From Eisenbergiella sp900555195 (GTDB lineage: Bacteria; Bacillota; Clostridia; Lachnospirales; Lachnospiraceae), in assembly GCA_902492555.1 (NCBI GenBank), contig CABUMH010000002.1, positions 1 through 64,000 on the forward strand: 64,000 nucleotides of DNA, in the 5' to 3' direction. Position 1 is the stretch's first letter. Every line of letters starts with the position of its first letter. Positions 35,288-44,088 of this stretch are shown in pieces. The position numbers and the translations under genes were made by a program. Below the pieces are notes generated by a model. It ran no database searches, was not told where the DNA came from, and saw nothing but the letters and a program-made list of their open reading frames with translations.

Positions 35288-35650
35288 ATGGAAACCGTAT
35301 TTGAATTCACGTTGCCCAAAGGATATGTCGATGGAGCGGGAGAGATACACCGTAGAGGGAAAATGAGGCTTGCAACAGCGGCCGATGAGATCAGCGCCAC
35401 CCGTGACCCAAGGGTGCTGAGCAATCCTTCTTATTTGACGATCGTTGTGCTCGGCAAAGTTGTGACGGAACTGGAGGGCCTGCCAATGGTTTCCGCAAAT
35501 GTGATTGAGAAGCTGTTTACTGCAGATCTGGCGTTCCTGCAGGATATGTACCAGCGGATCAACGATGTGGAGCCTCCCGTTATGCACGCGGTCTGCCCGC
35601 ACTGTGGGGAGGCGATTGAGATCCCGCTAAATTTTACCATGGAGGGATAA
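35288..35650 (+). CDS. Small tail-assembly protein with a zinc-ribbon-like half site
   Basis: 120 residues; N-terminal beta-rich start ETVFEFTLPKGYVDGAGEIHRRGKM (this opening is typical of small proteins following the tube gene in CIS clusters), helical middle, and a C-terminal CPHCGEAIEIPL with one CxxC pair. By position it corresponds to a tail assembly chaperone or tape-measure helper. A second CxxC is absent, so a full zinc site would need dimerisation. Good AAAGGAGG site. Overlap with no neighbour; next small gene is 20 bp away. Confidence 0.72.
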   Translation: METVFEFTLPKGYVDGAGEIHRRGKMRLATAADEISATRDPRVLSNPSYLTIVVLGKVVTELEGLPMVSANVIEKLFTADLAFLQDMYQRINDVEPPVMHAVCPHCGEAIEIPLNFTMEG

Positions 35651-35670
35651 AGCTGTATCCGCAGGACGAG

Positions 35671-35853
35671 ATGTATAAGGAGATGTCTTTCCTGTCCTAT
35701 TATTTCCACTGGGGAAGCCAGGATGTGATGGGGCTGGATCATGCCAGCCGGAGAAGATGGTGCAGGGAGGTATCGGAGATTAACCGGAAACTGAATCCCT
35801 CCGAAAATAAAAAAGAGAAGAGCATCCTGGAAATGCAGCCGACCAGGAGATAG
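35671..35853 (+). CDS. DUF6760-like 60-residue CIS protein
   Basis: 60 residues: MYKEMSFLSYYFHW, then HASRRRWCREVSEINRKLN. This matches the short helical family that regularly follows the zinc-ribbon protein in contractile tail clusters (YxExxFLxYxFHWxxxxxxxLxHxxRRRWxxEVxxIN). It is easily missed by gene callers. The frame is open upstream to CTG at 35653, so an alternative start adds six residues. Function unknown; the constant position suggests a tail-assembly helper. Confidence 0.75.
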   Translation: MYKEMSFLSYYFHWGSQDVMGLDHASRRRWCREVSEINRKLNPSENKKEKSILEMQPTRR

Positions 35854-35896
35854 ATCCGGATAGCCCAAACGGCTGCGGGAGATGAGGTGAGAAGGC

Positions 35897-37603
35897 ATGG
35901 CAGAAGAAAACAATGCGACAGGAACCGGAACGATAGCGGAGGCGGAATACTATAACGCGGATGCGGGGAGCGACCCGCAGGGACTCGGGATTCTCCGGAA
36001 CTACGGGCTGAATCCTGTGATTAATTTTTCCTTTATGCTGAGAGTGGAAGGAATTTATGATCTGCCCTGCAGATCTGTGAAGAGCTTCCATAAAGAAAAT
36101 GAATTTGAATATATCCAGGAAGGCGGCCTGAACGATTATGTACATTTGAAGAGAAAGCCGATCACCAAACCCTTCACTTTTCAGGTGGAGCGCTATGTGG
36201 GAGTGGATTGGCTTGATCCGATGCCGCTGGGGACAGAATTGATCCTGCCGGTCATCCTGTTTGTCAATAAATATCGCTTTTCCAACGCGACGTTCAAGCC
36301 GGTGCGTTCCTATGCTTTTACGGGCTGCACCGTGATTGCCAAGGATTATGGGGAACTGAATGCGGAAAAGAGCGGGCTCCTGACGGAGATTACGACGATC
36401 GCTTATCGGGAAATGCTGTGTATTGATATTCCTTCTGAGGTTATGGATGTGGATACTTGGTCGTTCGATGGCAAGAAGAAGGAAGGAACAGGCACGCGCC
36501 ATTACAACCAAAGCAGCACAAATTCCGACTGGGAAACGAAAAAGTCCAAAGAAAATATGGCTGAGGCCGCGCAGGCCCACCGATGGACATTTGCCAAAAA
36601 AGGGGCAGAAGAAGGCCCGCGTTCTGCAGTGACGCAGAAGGAAAAGTCCAAGGCGGATATGGAAAAAGAAAGCCTTCAGCACAGGTGGACGTTGGCCAAG
36701 GAAGGGGAAAAAGAGGGCCCGCGTTCCGCAGCAACGCAGGAGGAAAAGTCCAAAGCGGATATGGAGAAGGGGGCCAGAGAATGGAACTTTGATAAAAAGG
36801 CCAAGGCTGGGAAAGGGATCAGCAGCGCAAACCATTCCCTGACAGAATTGCAGAGCACGCAGGGCGGCCCGTCCGCTGTGGAGCCGGAGGTAAAAGGCGC
36901 CTGGAATGGAAAAGCCAGGCTCTGGCCCGGCCAAAACAGCGCACAGCAGATTGACAGCTTTCTGGAACCGGGCAGGGAGGAACCCGAAACCGGCGGGGAG
37001 GAAAAGGCACGCCTTTGGACGTTCCCCAAGGACGGGGAGCAGGAGGGCCCGCGTTCCGCAGTGACGCAGAAGGAGAAAACAAAGGAGGCCATGGAAGCGG
37101 AAGGTCAGAAGCACCTCTGGTCGTTCCCCCAGGGAGGGGAGGACGAAGGGACCCGCTCCGCAGTGGTGCAGGAAGAGAAGACGAAGGCGGCCATGGAAGC
37201 GGAAGGCCAGAAGCATCTTTGGGCGTTTCCCCAGGGAGGGGAGGACGAAGGGGCTCGCTCCGCAGTGACACAGGAAGAGAAGACGAAGGCGGCCATGGAA
37301 GCGGAAGGCCGGAAGCACCTCTGGTCGTTCTCATCGGGAGATGGCGGTTCTGCGGTACAGAACGAAAAGGAAGCCGCGAAGGAAGAGATGGATAAGGCTG
37401 CAAAGGAATGGAAATTCGTGGGACATAGCAAGGCCGGAGGCGGAGTGAGCAGCGCAAACCATTCCCTTTCGGAACTGCAGAGCACGCAGGGCGGCCCGTC
37501 CACGGTGGAAGCGGCGGTAAAGGAAGCCTGGGCGGCAAAGGCCAGGCGCTGGCCAACGTATCAGAGCGCGCGCCAGATCGCAGAATTTCTGAATAAGAAA
37601 TAA
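35897..37603 (+). CDS. Tube-initiator-like (gp19-fold) protein with long tryptophan-phased repeat tail
   Basis: 568 residues. The first ~185 residues are a tube-type domain (NPVINFSFMLRVEGIYDLPC, then RKPITKPFTFQVERYVG, ending TEITTIAYREMLCIDIPS), as in proteins starting the tube on the baseplate. The rest is two kinds of repeat. Short ones, consensus LWSFPQGGEDEGxRSAVTQE plus EKTKAAMEAEG, have Trp at 230, 264, 374, 408, 442 and 476, spaced exactly 34 within each run; a worn copy starts at Trp188. Two longer modules (from Trp296 and Trp505) each have a second Trp exactly 47 residues later and share SSANHSLxELQSTQGGPS. Such a tail is not part of standard tube proteins; it may be surface-exposed or bind membrane partners. 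Confidence 0.82.
   Translation: MAEENNATGTGTIAEAEYYNADAGSDPQGLGILRNYGLNPVINFSFMLRVEGIYDLPCRSVKSFHKENEFEYIQEGGLNDYVHLKRKPITKPFTFQVERYVGVDWLDPMPLGTELILPVILFVNKYRFSNATFKPVRSYAFTGCTVIAKDYGELNAEKSGLLTEITTIAYREMLCIDIPSEVMDVDTWSFDGKKKEGTGTRHYNQSSTNSDWETKKSKENMAEAAQAHRWTFAKKGAEEGPRSAVTQKEKSKADMEKESLQHRWTLAKEGEKEGPRSAATQEEKSKADMEKGAREWNFDKKAKAGKGISSANHSLTELQSTQGGPSAVEPEVKGAWNGKARLWPGQNSAQQIDSFLEPGREEPETGGEEKARLWTFPKDGEQEGPRSAVTQKEKTKEAMEAEGQKHLWSFPQGGEDEGTRSAVVQEEKTKAAMEAEGQKHLWAFPQGGEDEGARSAVTQEEKTKAAMEAEGRKHLWSFSSGDGGSAVQNEKEAAKEEMDKAAKEWKFVGHSKAGGGVSSANHSLSELQSTQGGPSTVEAAVKEAWAAKARRWPTYQSARQIAEFLNKK
36458..37600 (+). repeat. Coding tandem repeats in the tube-initiator-like gene
   Basis: Order of units: worn short, short, short, long, four short (the last one shortened), long. 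The short unit is 102 bp (34 codons); the copies at 37117-37218 and 37219-37320 are nearly identical at DNA level, showing recent duplication. Long units begin near 36773 and 37400. Confidence 0.85.
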
Positions 37604-37644
37604 AAGCCGGCATAACGATTCAGAGCCGGACTTGCTGCAGGTTG

Positions 37645-37664
37645 GTGCGCCGCGGCAGGCGCAC
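37645..37664. repeat. Short hairpin before the 688-residue coiled-coil gene
   Basis: Perfect 7-bp arms GTGCGCC and GGCGCAC with a GCGGCA loop, in the 125-bp gap following the repeat-rich gene. No T-tract. Confidence 0.5.
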
Positions 37665-37728
37665 ATCGCGCGCTGGAAGGTGCACGCTGGAAAAACAGGA
37701 CGACGGAAGAAGGAAAGGAGGTTGTAAC

Positions 37729-39795
37729 ATGCTGACGATAAAAGCGCCGATCACGCTGAAGAACGATCCGTCTATGCTGAGGCTGACGGACAATTTCCAT
37801 GAAAGGCTGATGGGAAACTATCAGATGCTTACGGCCTCCCTGGAGCCGGAAGATCTGCTGCATCTGGTGTCGGCTCCGCCGGAAGTGTATCTGGCGGAGG
37901 GAGGGATGACGAGCCTGGTCAATGTCTCTGACGTGCATCAGAGGCAGGATGTGAAGCTGGAGCTGATCAACAACGTCCTGAACCGTATCCTGGTGTCGGA
38001 TACCTACCGCATGACCTATCAGGATCAAGTGTTCATCACTTCCATTCTGAACAAGCTTGGCGTGACGGATGTGCAGGAATTCATCCGTCAGTTCACTTCG
38101 CTGCGGCAGGAAACCCGCAACCGGGATGAACTGATAGAGCTGTATTGGTCCCATCTTGGCCAGCTGCAGGAACTGAAGGAAATCTGGAAGCTGCAGAGGA
38201 AAGAGGCGGGAAAGGAAGAAGAGGAAAAGAGAAAAGAGGCCAAAGAAGCGCCTCTGTGGCTGCACCAGGAAATCTTCAACCGTCTGAAAACCGGGGCCGT
38301 ATATCAGGAAATGATGCATTTCCAATCCATGACGCACAATAGCCTTTTTCAGATCCAGGATACGGAACTGGAATTGGCCGAGCAGTTTGTAACGGCTCAG
38401 AATATCCTTTTGAATAAGTTGAAAAATGAGGCGGCCATAGAACCTGTCCCGTTGGAATATCATCGCATCAATATATATGAACTGGGAAGCGGGGAAAACG
38501 ATGTGAGCGGGGGGACGCATTTAAAAAAGGAATTGGTGCAGGCGGTTCTTCTGAATACGCTGGATCAGGTCTATTCCCTGCGGCTGCCGCAGCTGTTGGA
38601 GAGGAAGGAACTGTGGTATAACCTGTACCGTGCGGTCTACCAGACGGCAGAGAACACGTTCCGTCGGTTTGAGGCGTATCACAACCGAACGCTGCTTTCT
38701 ATGCAGCAGTACGGAGAGTATGCGCAGACGGTGAACCAGTATCAGAACCAGGAGATTACCGCCCTGCACAGGCTGCTGGAAAGAAGGGAAGGAACTTCGG
38801 CTGAGGGAAGCGTTTTTGAAAGGGAGCGCCTGGAAGAGAGGTTTCGGACGGAAGGAGAGACCTGGGAAACGCATCGGATGGGGCAGGAGACGCAGCTTCT
38901 GGAGCATCGTTTGGAACATGGCCATGAGATGGTCAGTGAGACAGAAAGAGAGAGCCTGCTGACGAGAGAGAGCGAGCAGCTGCGCAGGGAACTGGAAGAG
39001 ATTAACCGGAATAATGTGCGCAACCAGGAAAGGCTGCGCAGTATAGAAGAACAGACGCAGGTGCAGGCACCGGCCGCTATTGACAGGAAGCGTGCCCGGA
39101 GGGATGCTCTGAGGGCGATACAGGAGCCGGAAGAGGTGGTGCTGGAGTATCTGCAGATGGAGACTTCCACACAGCGGACACAGGAACGGGAAAAGGAACT
39201 TGCCAGCCGGATTTTTTCCAACGAGACGCGAGAGATATTCGAGACATTGGAACGCTACCGCAGGACGCCGCAGCTGGCCGACAGCGCGGCAGTCACCGCC
39301 CGGGCGCAGGATCGGCTGATGCGGGATATTATATATCAGCGTTCTTTGGAAGAGCGGGAAACGGAAGTAAGGCAGCAGGAACTGAGGGAAGAACTGATCT
39401 ATGATATTGAAACCAATAGCGAAGTGAGAGAAATTCTTGGCCAGCCTCAGATTGCCATAAGGGCTCAAAGGGAAACGGAACGCCCTGTTCAAAGTATGGA
39501 ACTGATCTATAAAGAGACAGAAGCGGGGCTGGACGAAGAACTGCTGGAGGAATTAAGGAGCAGGAACCGGAACTTCCGGGAAACCAGAGAAACTCGCGAA
39601 GAAGAGACGCAGCGCCAGGAGACGGTAGAACGTACGGTGACGCAGCGAACGAACCGGTTCCAGACGGACCACAGCGAGGAGATCGCCCAGCTGGTCAGCA
39701 GAAATTTGCAGCAGCAGATCGGCATTCTCTCCGATCAGATCTATGGGAAAATGGAAAAGCGCTTGGATGCGGAACGCAGAAGGAGAGGGCTGTAG
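37729..39795 (+). CDS. Coiled-coil CIS protein, candidate tape measure
   Basis: 688 residues, start at 37729 after AAAGGAGG. N-terminal ~120 residues are globular (LTIKAPITLKNDPSMLRLTD; DTYRMTYQDQVFITSILNKL), then helices with strong charge periodicity (~165-195, ~385-470, ~530-640) rich in Glu/Arg/Gln. No transmembrane segment. Its place after the assembly-chaperone-like genes and before the baseplate adaptors is where tape-measure proteins sit in contractile tails, and no other candidate exists in the core. Homology to known tape measures is not evident, so this is inferred from order and helicity. Confidence 0.55.
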   Translation: MLTIKAPITLKNDPSMLRLTDNFHERLMGNYQMLTASLEPEDLLHLVSAPPEVYLAEGGMTSLVNVSDVHQRQDVKLELINNVLNRILVSDTYRMTYQDQVFITSILNKLGVTDVQEFIRQFTSLRQETRNRDELIELYWSHLGQLQELKEIWKLQRKEAGKEEEEKRKEAKEAPLWLHQEIFNRLKTGAVYQEMMHFQSMTHNSLFQIQDTELELAEQFVTAQNILLNKLKNEAAIEPVPLEYHRINIYELGSGENDVSGGTHLKKELVQAVLLNTLDQVYSLRLPQLLERKELWYNLYRAVYQTAENTFRRFEAYHNRTLLSMQQYGEYAQTVNQYQNQEITALHRLLERREGTSAEGSVFERERLEERFRTEGETWETHRMGQETQLLEHRLEHGHEMVSETERESLLTRESEQLRRELEEINRNNVRNQERLRSIEEQTQVQAPAAIDRKRARRDALRAIQEPEEVVLEYLQMETSTQRTQEREKELASRIFSNETREIFETLERYRRTPQLADSAAVTARAQDRLMRDIIYQRSLEERETEVRQQELREELIYDIETNSEVREILGQPQIAIRAQRETERPVQSMELIYKETEAGLDEELLEELRSRNRNFRETRETREEETQRQETVERTVTQRTNRFQTDHSEEIAQLVSRNLQQQIGILSDQIYGKMEKRLDAERRRRGL

Positions 39796-39870
39796 AGGAG
39801 CGGCCCAGACAGAACGAACGGCTTATTCAGAGTTGTCTGAAAGGTTATTTGTATAGAAAAGGAGAAAAGA

Positions 39871-40680
39871 ATGGCTGGAATTGGAAATGCAGTCAAGAGT
39901 GGGCTGGCCGGAATCGCGGGAAATATTGCACATGCCACGATTACCTTCCCTGCGACGAATCCGGGCAGCACACAGCCTCAGCGAACGGAGGTGGCGGCTC
40001 AGGCAAGTGGCTTGGCCCGTGTGAGTTCAGCCCTCAAACAGACGGCACAGGGGCTTGGCTCTGTCCTGGGAGTAAGTGTCCCATCCATCACTCGGAATGT
40101 GTTCCAGGTGCAGTTCAATCCAAACAGCCTGCGCCTTTCGGCTTCGGGAGGCGGGCGTGTACCAATCACGAACTATCTGGCAGGAGGAGGAACGATCACT
40201 TATGGGAGCATGGATCCGAATATTACGCTTTCGGTGACGTTGCTATTTGATGCGGTGAATAACCAGGATGCTTTTTTTCAGGATAAATTTTCGTTAAGCA
40301 CCACATCCCTGGCCAAGGGGATCGCGACGGGAGCGCAGATACTGAAGGGAAAGAGTTATTCTGTACAGCCTCAAGTAGAGGGATTTATCGGTGCATTGAG
40401 ATGGCCGGAGAGACGGAAAAATGTGAAATTCGCCTGGGGAACTCTTTGTTATGAAGGATATCTGAATAATGTTAGCAGTACTTATACGATGTTCTCATCC
40501 ACAGGAAACCCTATTCGCGCAGAAGTGACGCTGAATCTTCTGGTAACGGGAACGGAAGAAGCCATGAATGCATGGTACAATAAATATGTGACGGTATTGA
40601 ATCAGGCGGCATCTAAGGGGACAGGGGCGATTACCAATACAGGGTTGTCAAATCAGATGACGAACCTTCTGAACCTGTAA
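39871..40680 (+). CDS. CIS tube/LysM-type baseplate adaptor, copy 1
   Basis: 269 residues. The core (~65-250) has the CIS_tube-domain pattern: VFQVQFNPNSLRLSA, ITLSVTLLFDAVNNQDAFF, VKFAWGTLCYEGYLNNVSSTY and TMFSSTGNPIRAEVTLNLL. In related systems this domain carries a C-terminal LysM motif and links tube to hub (gp53/Afp7-like). No clear LysM is seen at the end here. An alanine/glycine-rich N-terminal ~60 residues precedes the core. AAAAGGAG site. The next gene is a diverged paralogue. Confidence 0.85.
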   Translation: MAGIGNAVKSGLAGIAGNIAHATITFPATNPGSTQPQRTEVAAQASGLARVSSALKQTAQGLGSVLGVSVPSITRNVFQVQFNPNSLRLSASGGGRVPITNYLAGGGTITYGSMDPNITLSVTLLFDAVNNQDAFFQDKFSLSTTSLAKGIATGAQILKGKSYSVQPQVEGFIGALRWPERRKNVKFAWGTLCYEGYLNNVSSTYTMFSSTGNPIRAEVTLNLLVTGTEEAMNAWYNKYVTVLNQAASKGTGAITNTGLSNQMTNLLNL

Positions 40681-40699
40681 AAGAAAGGAGATGCGCTTT

Positions 40700-41596
40700 A
40701 TGGCGTTGTCACAGACAAGTACGAATCTTTTATCCAGCCTTACCGGGAATGTGAATAAAGCATATCTCCTGCTGCCCAGGCCGAAAGCGAGGCAGACCGC
40801 TTCCGCTTCAGGGACGGGATTTAAAGCTCAGCTTGCTTCGGCGGCGTCAAACATGGAAAACCGCATACAGACGACGCAGCTGAGAAACGCTGCTGCGGCT
40901 CTCCAAGGCGCTTCCGGCCTGGCAGGAAGTACGGCGAATACGTCTGTATTCGGCGTTTCTTCCTCAGTGGTGGCCAAAGCAAACGCCGCAGGCTTTATCC
41001 CCATACAGGTTCAGTATAACCCTTCCTCCCTCAGCCTGGAATCCGCGGCGGGAAGGACGATCCGTCAGAGCGTGGGAGGAAGCGGAGAAAGCATGTTTCA
41101 GCAAATGGAAGTTCCGGAAGAGACGGTCCTTCGGATGGAACTGGTCTTTGATGCTGTGAATATCAAGGATGCATTCATGTGGGATAACCTTCGTTTGTCT
41201 ACAGGAGATATACTTCAGGCTGGAAAAAGTTTGGCAACAGCGGCAAAAGGGGGATATACTGTACACAAAACAGTAGAGGCCTTGATAGGGGCTATCTGCC
41301 GCGCCCCGTCCCGGATCGTGGGCGTGGTCTGGAATAAGATGTATTTTTGGGGGGAGATGTTCGATATTCGGGCGGAATATACAATGTTCAACCGGGATGG
41401 GAATCCTGTGCGGGCTAAGGTGGCGCTTCAGATCCGACAGGATGAACCAACATCAACCAGCAATGGGAGAATGGCTTCTGCGACGGTGCAGACCGATCAG
41501 TACTGGAAAGAAGCTTATCAGAAGTTGTTTAAGTCCGTATATGAAGGTGGGGCTGTAGACGGCTCCAGCAAAATCGGCAATCTTCTAAATCTGTAG
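40700..41596 (+). CDS. CIS tube/LysM-type baseplate adaptor, copy 2
   Basis: 298 residues, paralogue of the preceding gene: IPIQVQYNPSSLSLES, LRMELVFDAVNIKDAFMWD, VGVVWNKMYFWGEMFDIRAEYTMF and RDGNPVRAKVALQI align in order. Both proteins end in an almost identical NLLNL. The N-terminal ~90 residues are Ala/Ser-rich and helical. ATG 40700 is chosen because the ATG at 40691 abuts the AAAGGAG site. Two consecutive adaptors suggest a two-layer or heteromeric baseplate ring. Confidence 0.84.
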   Translation: MALSQTSTNLLSSLTGNVNKAYLLLPRPKARQTASASGTGFKAQLASAASNMENRIQTTQLRNAAAALQGASGLAGSTANTSVFGVSSSVVAKANAAGFIPIQVQYNPSSLSLESAAGRTIRQSVGGSGESMFQQMEVPEETVLRMELVFDAVNIKDAFMWDNLRLSTGDILQAGKSLATAAKGGYTVHKTVEALIGAICRAPSRIVGVVWNKMYFWGEMFDIRAEYTMFNRDGNPVRAKVALQIRQDEPTSTSNGRMASATVQTDQYWKEAYQKLFKSVYEGGAVDGSSKIGNLLNL

Positions 41597-41612
41597 GAGA
41601 ATGGGGCAAAAC

Positions 41613-42794
41613 ATGGCAACCTATGTATTTAACACGCTGAAAACAAAATATAAGGGTTTTCATCATCCGGTGGTTGTGATCGAAGTAAACGATATGGTCA
41701 TTGGAGAAGGGAAAGCCGAAATTCCGGTATCAGATATAAGCGTGGAGCTGACCAGCGGTTTTGAAGCTTCTGTCGCGGAATTTTCTTTTTACGATGTCTA
41801 TGACAGGACCGAGGGAAGTTTTAATTACGAAAAGGTAAAAAGTTATATCTTTTTGGGGTCGAAAGTGGAGATCTATTTGGGATATGAGAATCAGGTCAGC
41901 AGTGTTTTTATCGGTGTGATTACCCGTGTCTCTTTTCTGTATGAACAGTTAGAAATCCCCTGTATTCGGGTGACAGCCATGGATGTGAAGGGGATTATGA
42001 TGTCTGGAAGTTATTCTAAGCAGCTGAAGGCTACATGCTTTTCAGAGGCGGTGAAAGAGGTGCTGAATAAAACGGCCTATGAGAAGCTGTCTGCCAACGG
42101 AGTAGTAAAGAGCATAAATGTAACGGATACGCCAGATAAACTCCGCTCTGCAGGGGCGGCGGGAAAGCAGGAGGATCGAACCATAGAGATGGCGGCCGAA
42201 AGCGATTATGAATTTGTAGTAAAAGCGGCCAGAAAATACAATTACGAATTTTTTACGGAATGTGGAAATGTCTACTTTAGAAAAGCAAAGTCAGATAAAA
42301 CTATTCTTATGGAAATCGGGCCTGGAACGGGGCTTCATAGCTTTGATGTAAGCTATGACATCACGGGATTAACGGAAACGGTGATTGCCAGAGGCGTGGA
42401 TGTGGCAAAGGCACAGGTGATCACGGCGAAAAATAAATTTTCCAATAAGATTTCCATGGGGAATAAAGCGAAGCCGCTCTTGCGGGGAGGGCAAAAAGTC
42501 TATCTGGATGCTACGATCACTTCCAAAGAAGAAGCGCAGGAACGGGCCGATTCCCTGCTAGAGGAGATGGCTTATCGGTTTGGCAGGCTGGAAGGGGAAC
42601 TGATAGGGATACCAGAACTTTTACCCGGGCACTTTATCACGCTTGCCGGACTGGGAACAGCGGCAGATAACGATTTCTATTTGAAGAAGGTACGGCATCT
42701 GCTCAGAGGGGACGGGAGTTTTGTGACGAAGCTGGAAGGGATCTGCGCTTCGATGAAGAGTGAAAGTATTTCGGGAATATCCGGATTGATATAG
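41613..42794 (+). CDS. Baseplate hub protein (gp27/gpD-like)
   Basis: 393 residues with the layout of phage late-control gpD/VgrG N-terminal hub: ISVELTSGFEASVAEFSFYD, VEIYLGYENQVSSVFIGVIT, a sugar-like barrel segment MAAESDYEFVVKAARKYNYEFF and VYFRKAKSD, ending with LPGHFITLAGLG and FYLKKVRHLL. It forms the ring on which spike and tube assemble. Start: the ATG at 41601 is in frame but directly touches AGGAGA; the ATG at 41613 has a 12-nt spacer, so the exact start is uncertain. Confidence 0.9.
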   Translation: MATYVFNTLKTKYKGFHHPVVVIEVNDMVIGEGKAEIPVSDISVELTSGFEASVAEFSFYDVYDRTEGSFNYEKVKSYIFLGSKVEIYLGYENQVSSVFIGVITRVSFLYEQLEIPCIRVTAMDVKGIMMSGSYSKQLKATCFSEAVKEVLNKTAYEKLSANGVVKSINVTDTPDKLRSAGAAGKQEDRTIEMAAESDYEFVVKAARKYNYEFFTECGNVYFRKAKSDKTILMEIGPGTGLHSFDVSYDITGLTETVIARGVDVAKAQVITAKNKFSNKISMGNKAKPLLRGGQKVYLDATITSKEEAQERADSLLEEMAYRFGRLEGELIGIPELLPGHFITLAGLGTAADNDFYLKKVRHLLRGDGSFVTKLEGICASMKSESISGISGLI

Positions 42795-42806
42795 CAGGAG
42801 GATGGA

Positions 42807-43619
42807 ATGGGCTTTTATGATATCATGGATGAGATTGCCGCAAAACAGGTGTTAAAGACGGAGACCGGAGATAACCGAATGTTCGGCGTGACGGTAGGCG
42901 TGGTGGCGAAAAATTATGATAAAGATATGCCGGGACGCGTGTGCGTACGCGTGCCGGTACGCGACGAGAATGCAAATGAACTGAAATGGGCGCGGGTGGC
43001 CATGCCTTCCGGAGGAAAGAAATGGGGACATTATTTCCTGCCGGAGGTGGGAGACCAGGTGCTTCTGGCCTTTGAGCAGGGCAATATTGAAAAGCCTTAT
43101 GTGATCGGCTGCGTGCAGAAGGACAGCAATAGTTTCCTTTCCCGCAGCGTGCATGAGAAGAACCAGTATAAGAAAATCGTGACCAAGAACGGGAGCACGA
43201 TCCAGTTCGATGATGTGGAGGAAGGGAACGGCCAGAAGGATAAAATTTCCATTTATACGCCGGACGAGGGGCATAAGTTCATCCTGGACAACGAAAAGAA
43301 GCAGATCCTGATCAGCGATAAGGATGGGAAAAACCAGATTGAGATGAAAACGGAGACCGGACAGATGACGGTCAGGGCTGAGAAGAAGATTACGATCCAG
43401 GTGGGAGACAGCATCGAAGTGACTTTGAACGGAAGCAGCGGCACGGTGAGCATCAAATGCAGCAAATGCAATGTGGATGCTTCCGGAAGCATGAATTTTA
43501 GCAGCAGCGGTTCCGCCAAGCTGTCGGGAGGAAACGTATCTCTTTCCGCTTCAAGCATGCTGAAGGCGGAAAGCAGCGGAGTGACAAGCATATCGGGAGC
43601 TCCGATCAAGATAGGATAA
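42807..43619 (+). CDS. Spike protein (gp5/VgrG C-terminal, gpV-like)
   Basis: 270 residues. N-terminal OB-fold (~25-115: MFGVTVGVVAKNYDKDMPGRVCVRV, then WGHYFLPEVGDQVLLAFEQG and PYVIGCVQ) followed by repeats forming a triangular beta-helix needle (KISIYTPDEGHKFILDN, then short GS-rich repeats to the end). This trimer carries the PAAR-like tip encoded at 32273. No lysozyme or effector extension is fused. GGAGGATGG site precedes the ATG. Confidence 0.93.
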   Translation: MGFYDIMDEIAAKQVLKTETGDNRMFGVTVGVVAKNYDKDMPGRVCVRVPVRDENANELKWARVAMPSGGKKWGHYFLPEVGDQVLLAFEQGNIEKPYVIGCVQKDSNSFLSRSVHEKNQYKKIVTKNGSTIQFDDVEEGNGQKDKISIYTPDEGHKFILDNEKKQILISDKDGKNQIEMKTETGQMTVRAEKKITIQVGDSIEVTLNGSSGTVSIKCSKCNVDASGSMNFSSSGSAKLSGGNVSLSASSMLKAESSGVTSISGAPIKIG

Positions 43620-43641
43620 AGAGGGAAGGAAGGGAGCATAC

Positions 43642-44088
43642 ATGGCAAACCAAAGTTTTCTGGGGAAGGGAATGAAGTTCCCTCCGCAGATCAACAGGAC
43701 AACGGGAAGATTTGTGTGCGCATCCGGTGCGGAAAGCGTGAAAGAAAGCATCTATCTCATCCTGATGACGCAGAAGACGGAGCGCTTTATGCGTCCTGAA
43801 TTTGGAAGCAATATTCTTTCCTATACTTTTACGGATATGGGAGGCGGCATGCTTACGCTGATGGCTTCAGATATTGCGGGCACGATTGCCGCTCAGGAGC
43901 CCAGGGTGACGGATGTGAACGTGAATATGGATCCTGATAGCAAGCCGGGATGCCTGTTTATCAACATTGAGTATACTTTGATAGAGACCAATGTCAGGGA
44001 AAATATGGTATTTCCGTTTTATCTGAATGCGGGAGAGGAAGAAGAAGGCGAACCCTATGAAACAGCAGACTACGACATTAACATGTGA
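43642..44088 (+). CDS. Baseplate wedge protein gp25-like
   Basis: 148 residues of the GPW/gp25 family: SVKESIYLILMTQKTERFMRP with the conserved EFGSNI motif right after, and DVNVNMDPDSKPGCLFINIEY near the end. The acidic EFGS stretch is essential in homologues for sheath start. Its last 32 bp overlap the next gene, so synthesis is coupled. AAGGAAGGGAG site. Confidence 0.93.
   Translation: MANQSFLGKGMKFPPQINRTTGRFVCASGAESVKESIYLILMTQKTERFMRPEFGSNILSYTFTDMGGGMLTLMASDIAGTIAAQEPRVTDVNVNMDPDSKPGCLFINIEYTLIETNVRENMVFPFYLNAGEEEEGEPYETADYDINM

Noticed and set aside
35037..35366. 109-codon plus-strand frame after the tube gene
   Set aside because: No ribosome site, crosses two palindromes and overlaps the start of the well-supported 120-residue gene.
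35780..37318. 512-codon frame on the minus strand opposite the repeat-rich gene
   Set aside because: It mirrors the periodic repeats of the plus-strand gene, has no ribosome site and gives a biased Phe/Leu/Arg/Cys composition with no family resemblance.
36458..37600. CRISPR array or noncoding tandem repeat
   Set aside because: The 102-bp periodicity keeps an open reading frame with conserved tryptophans; there are no unique spacers between short identical repeats.
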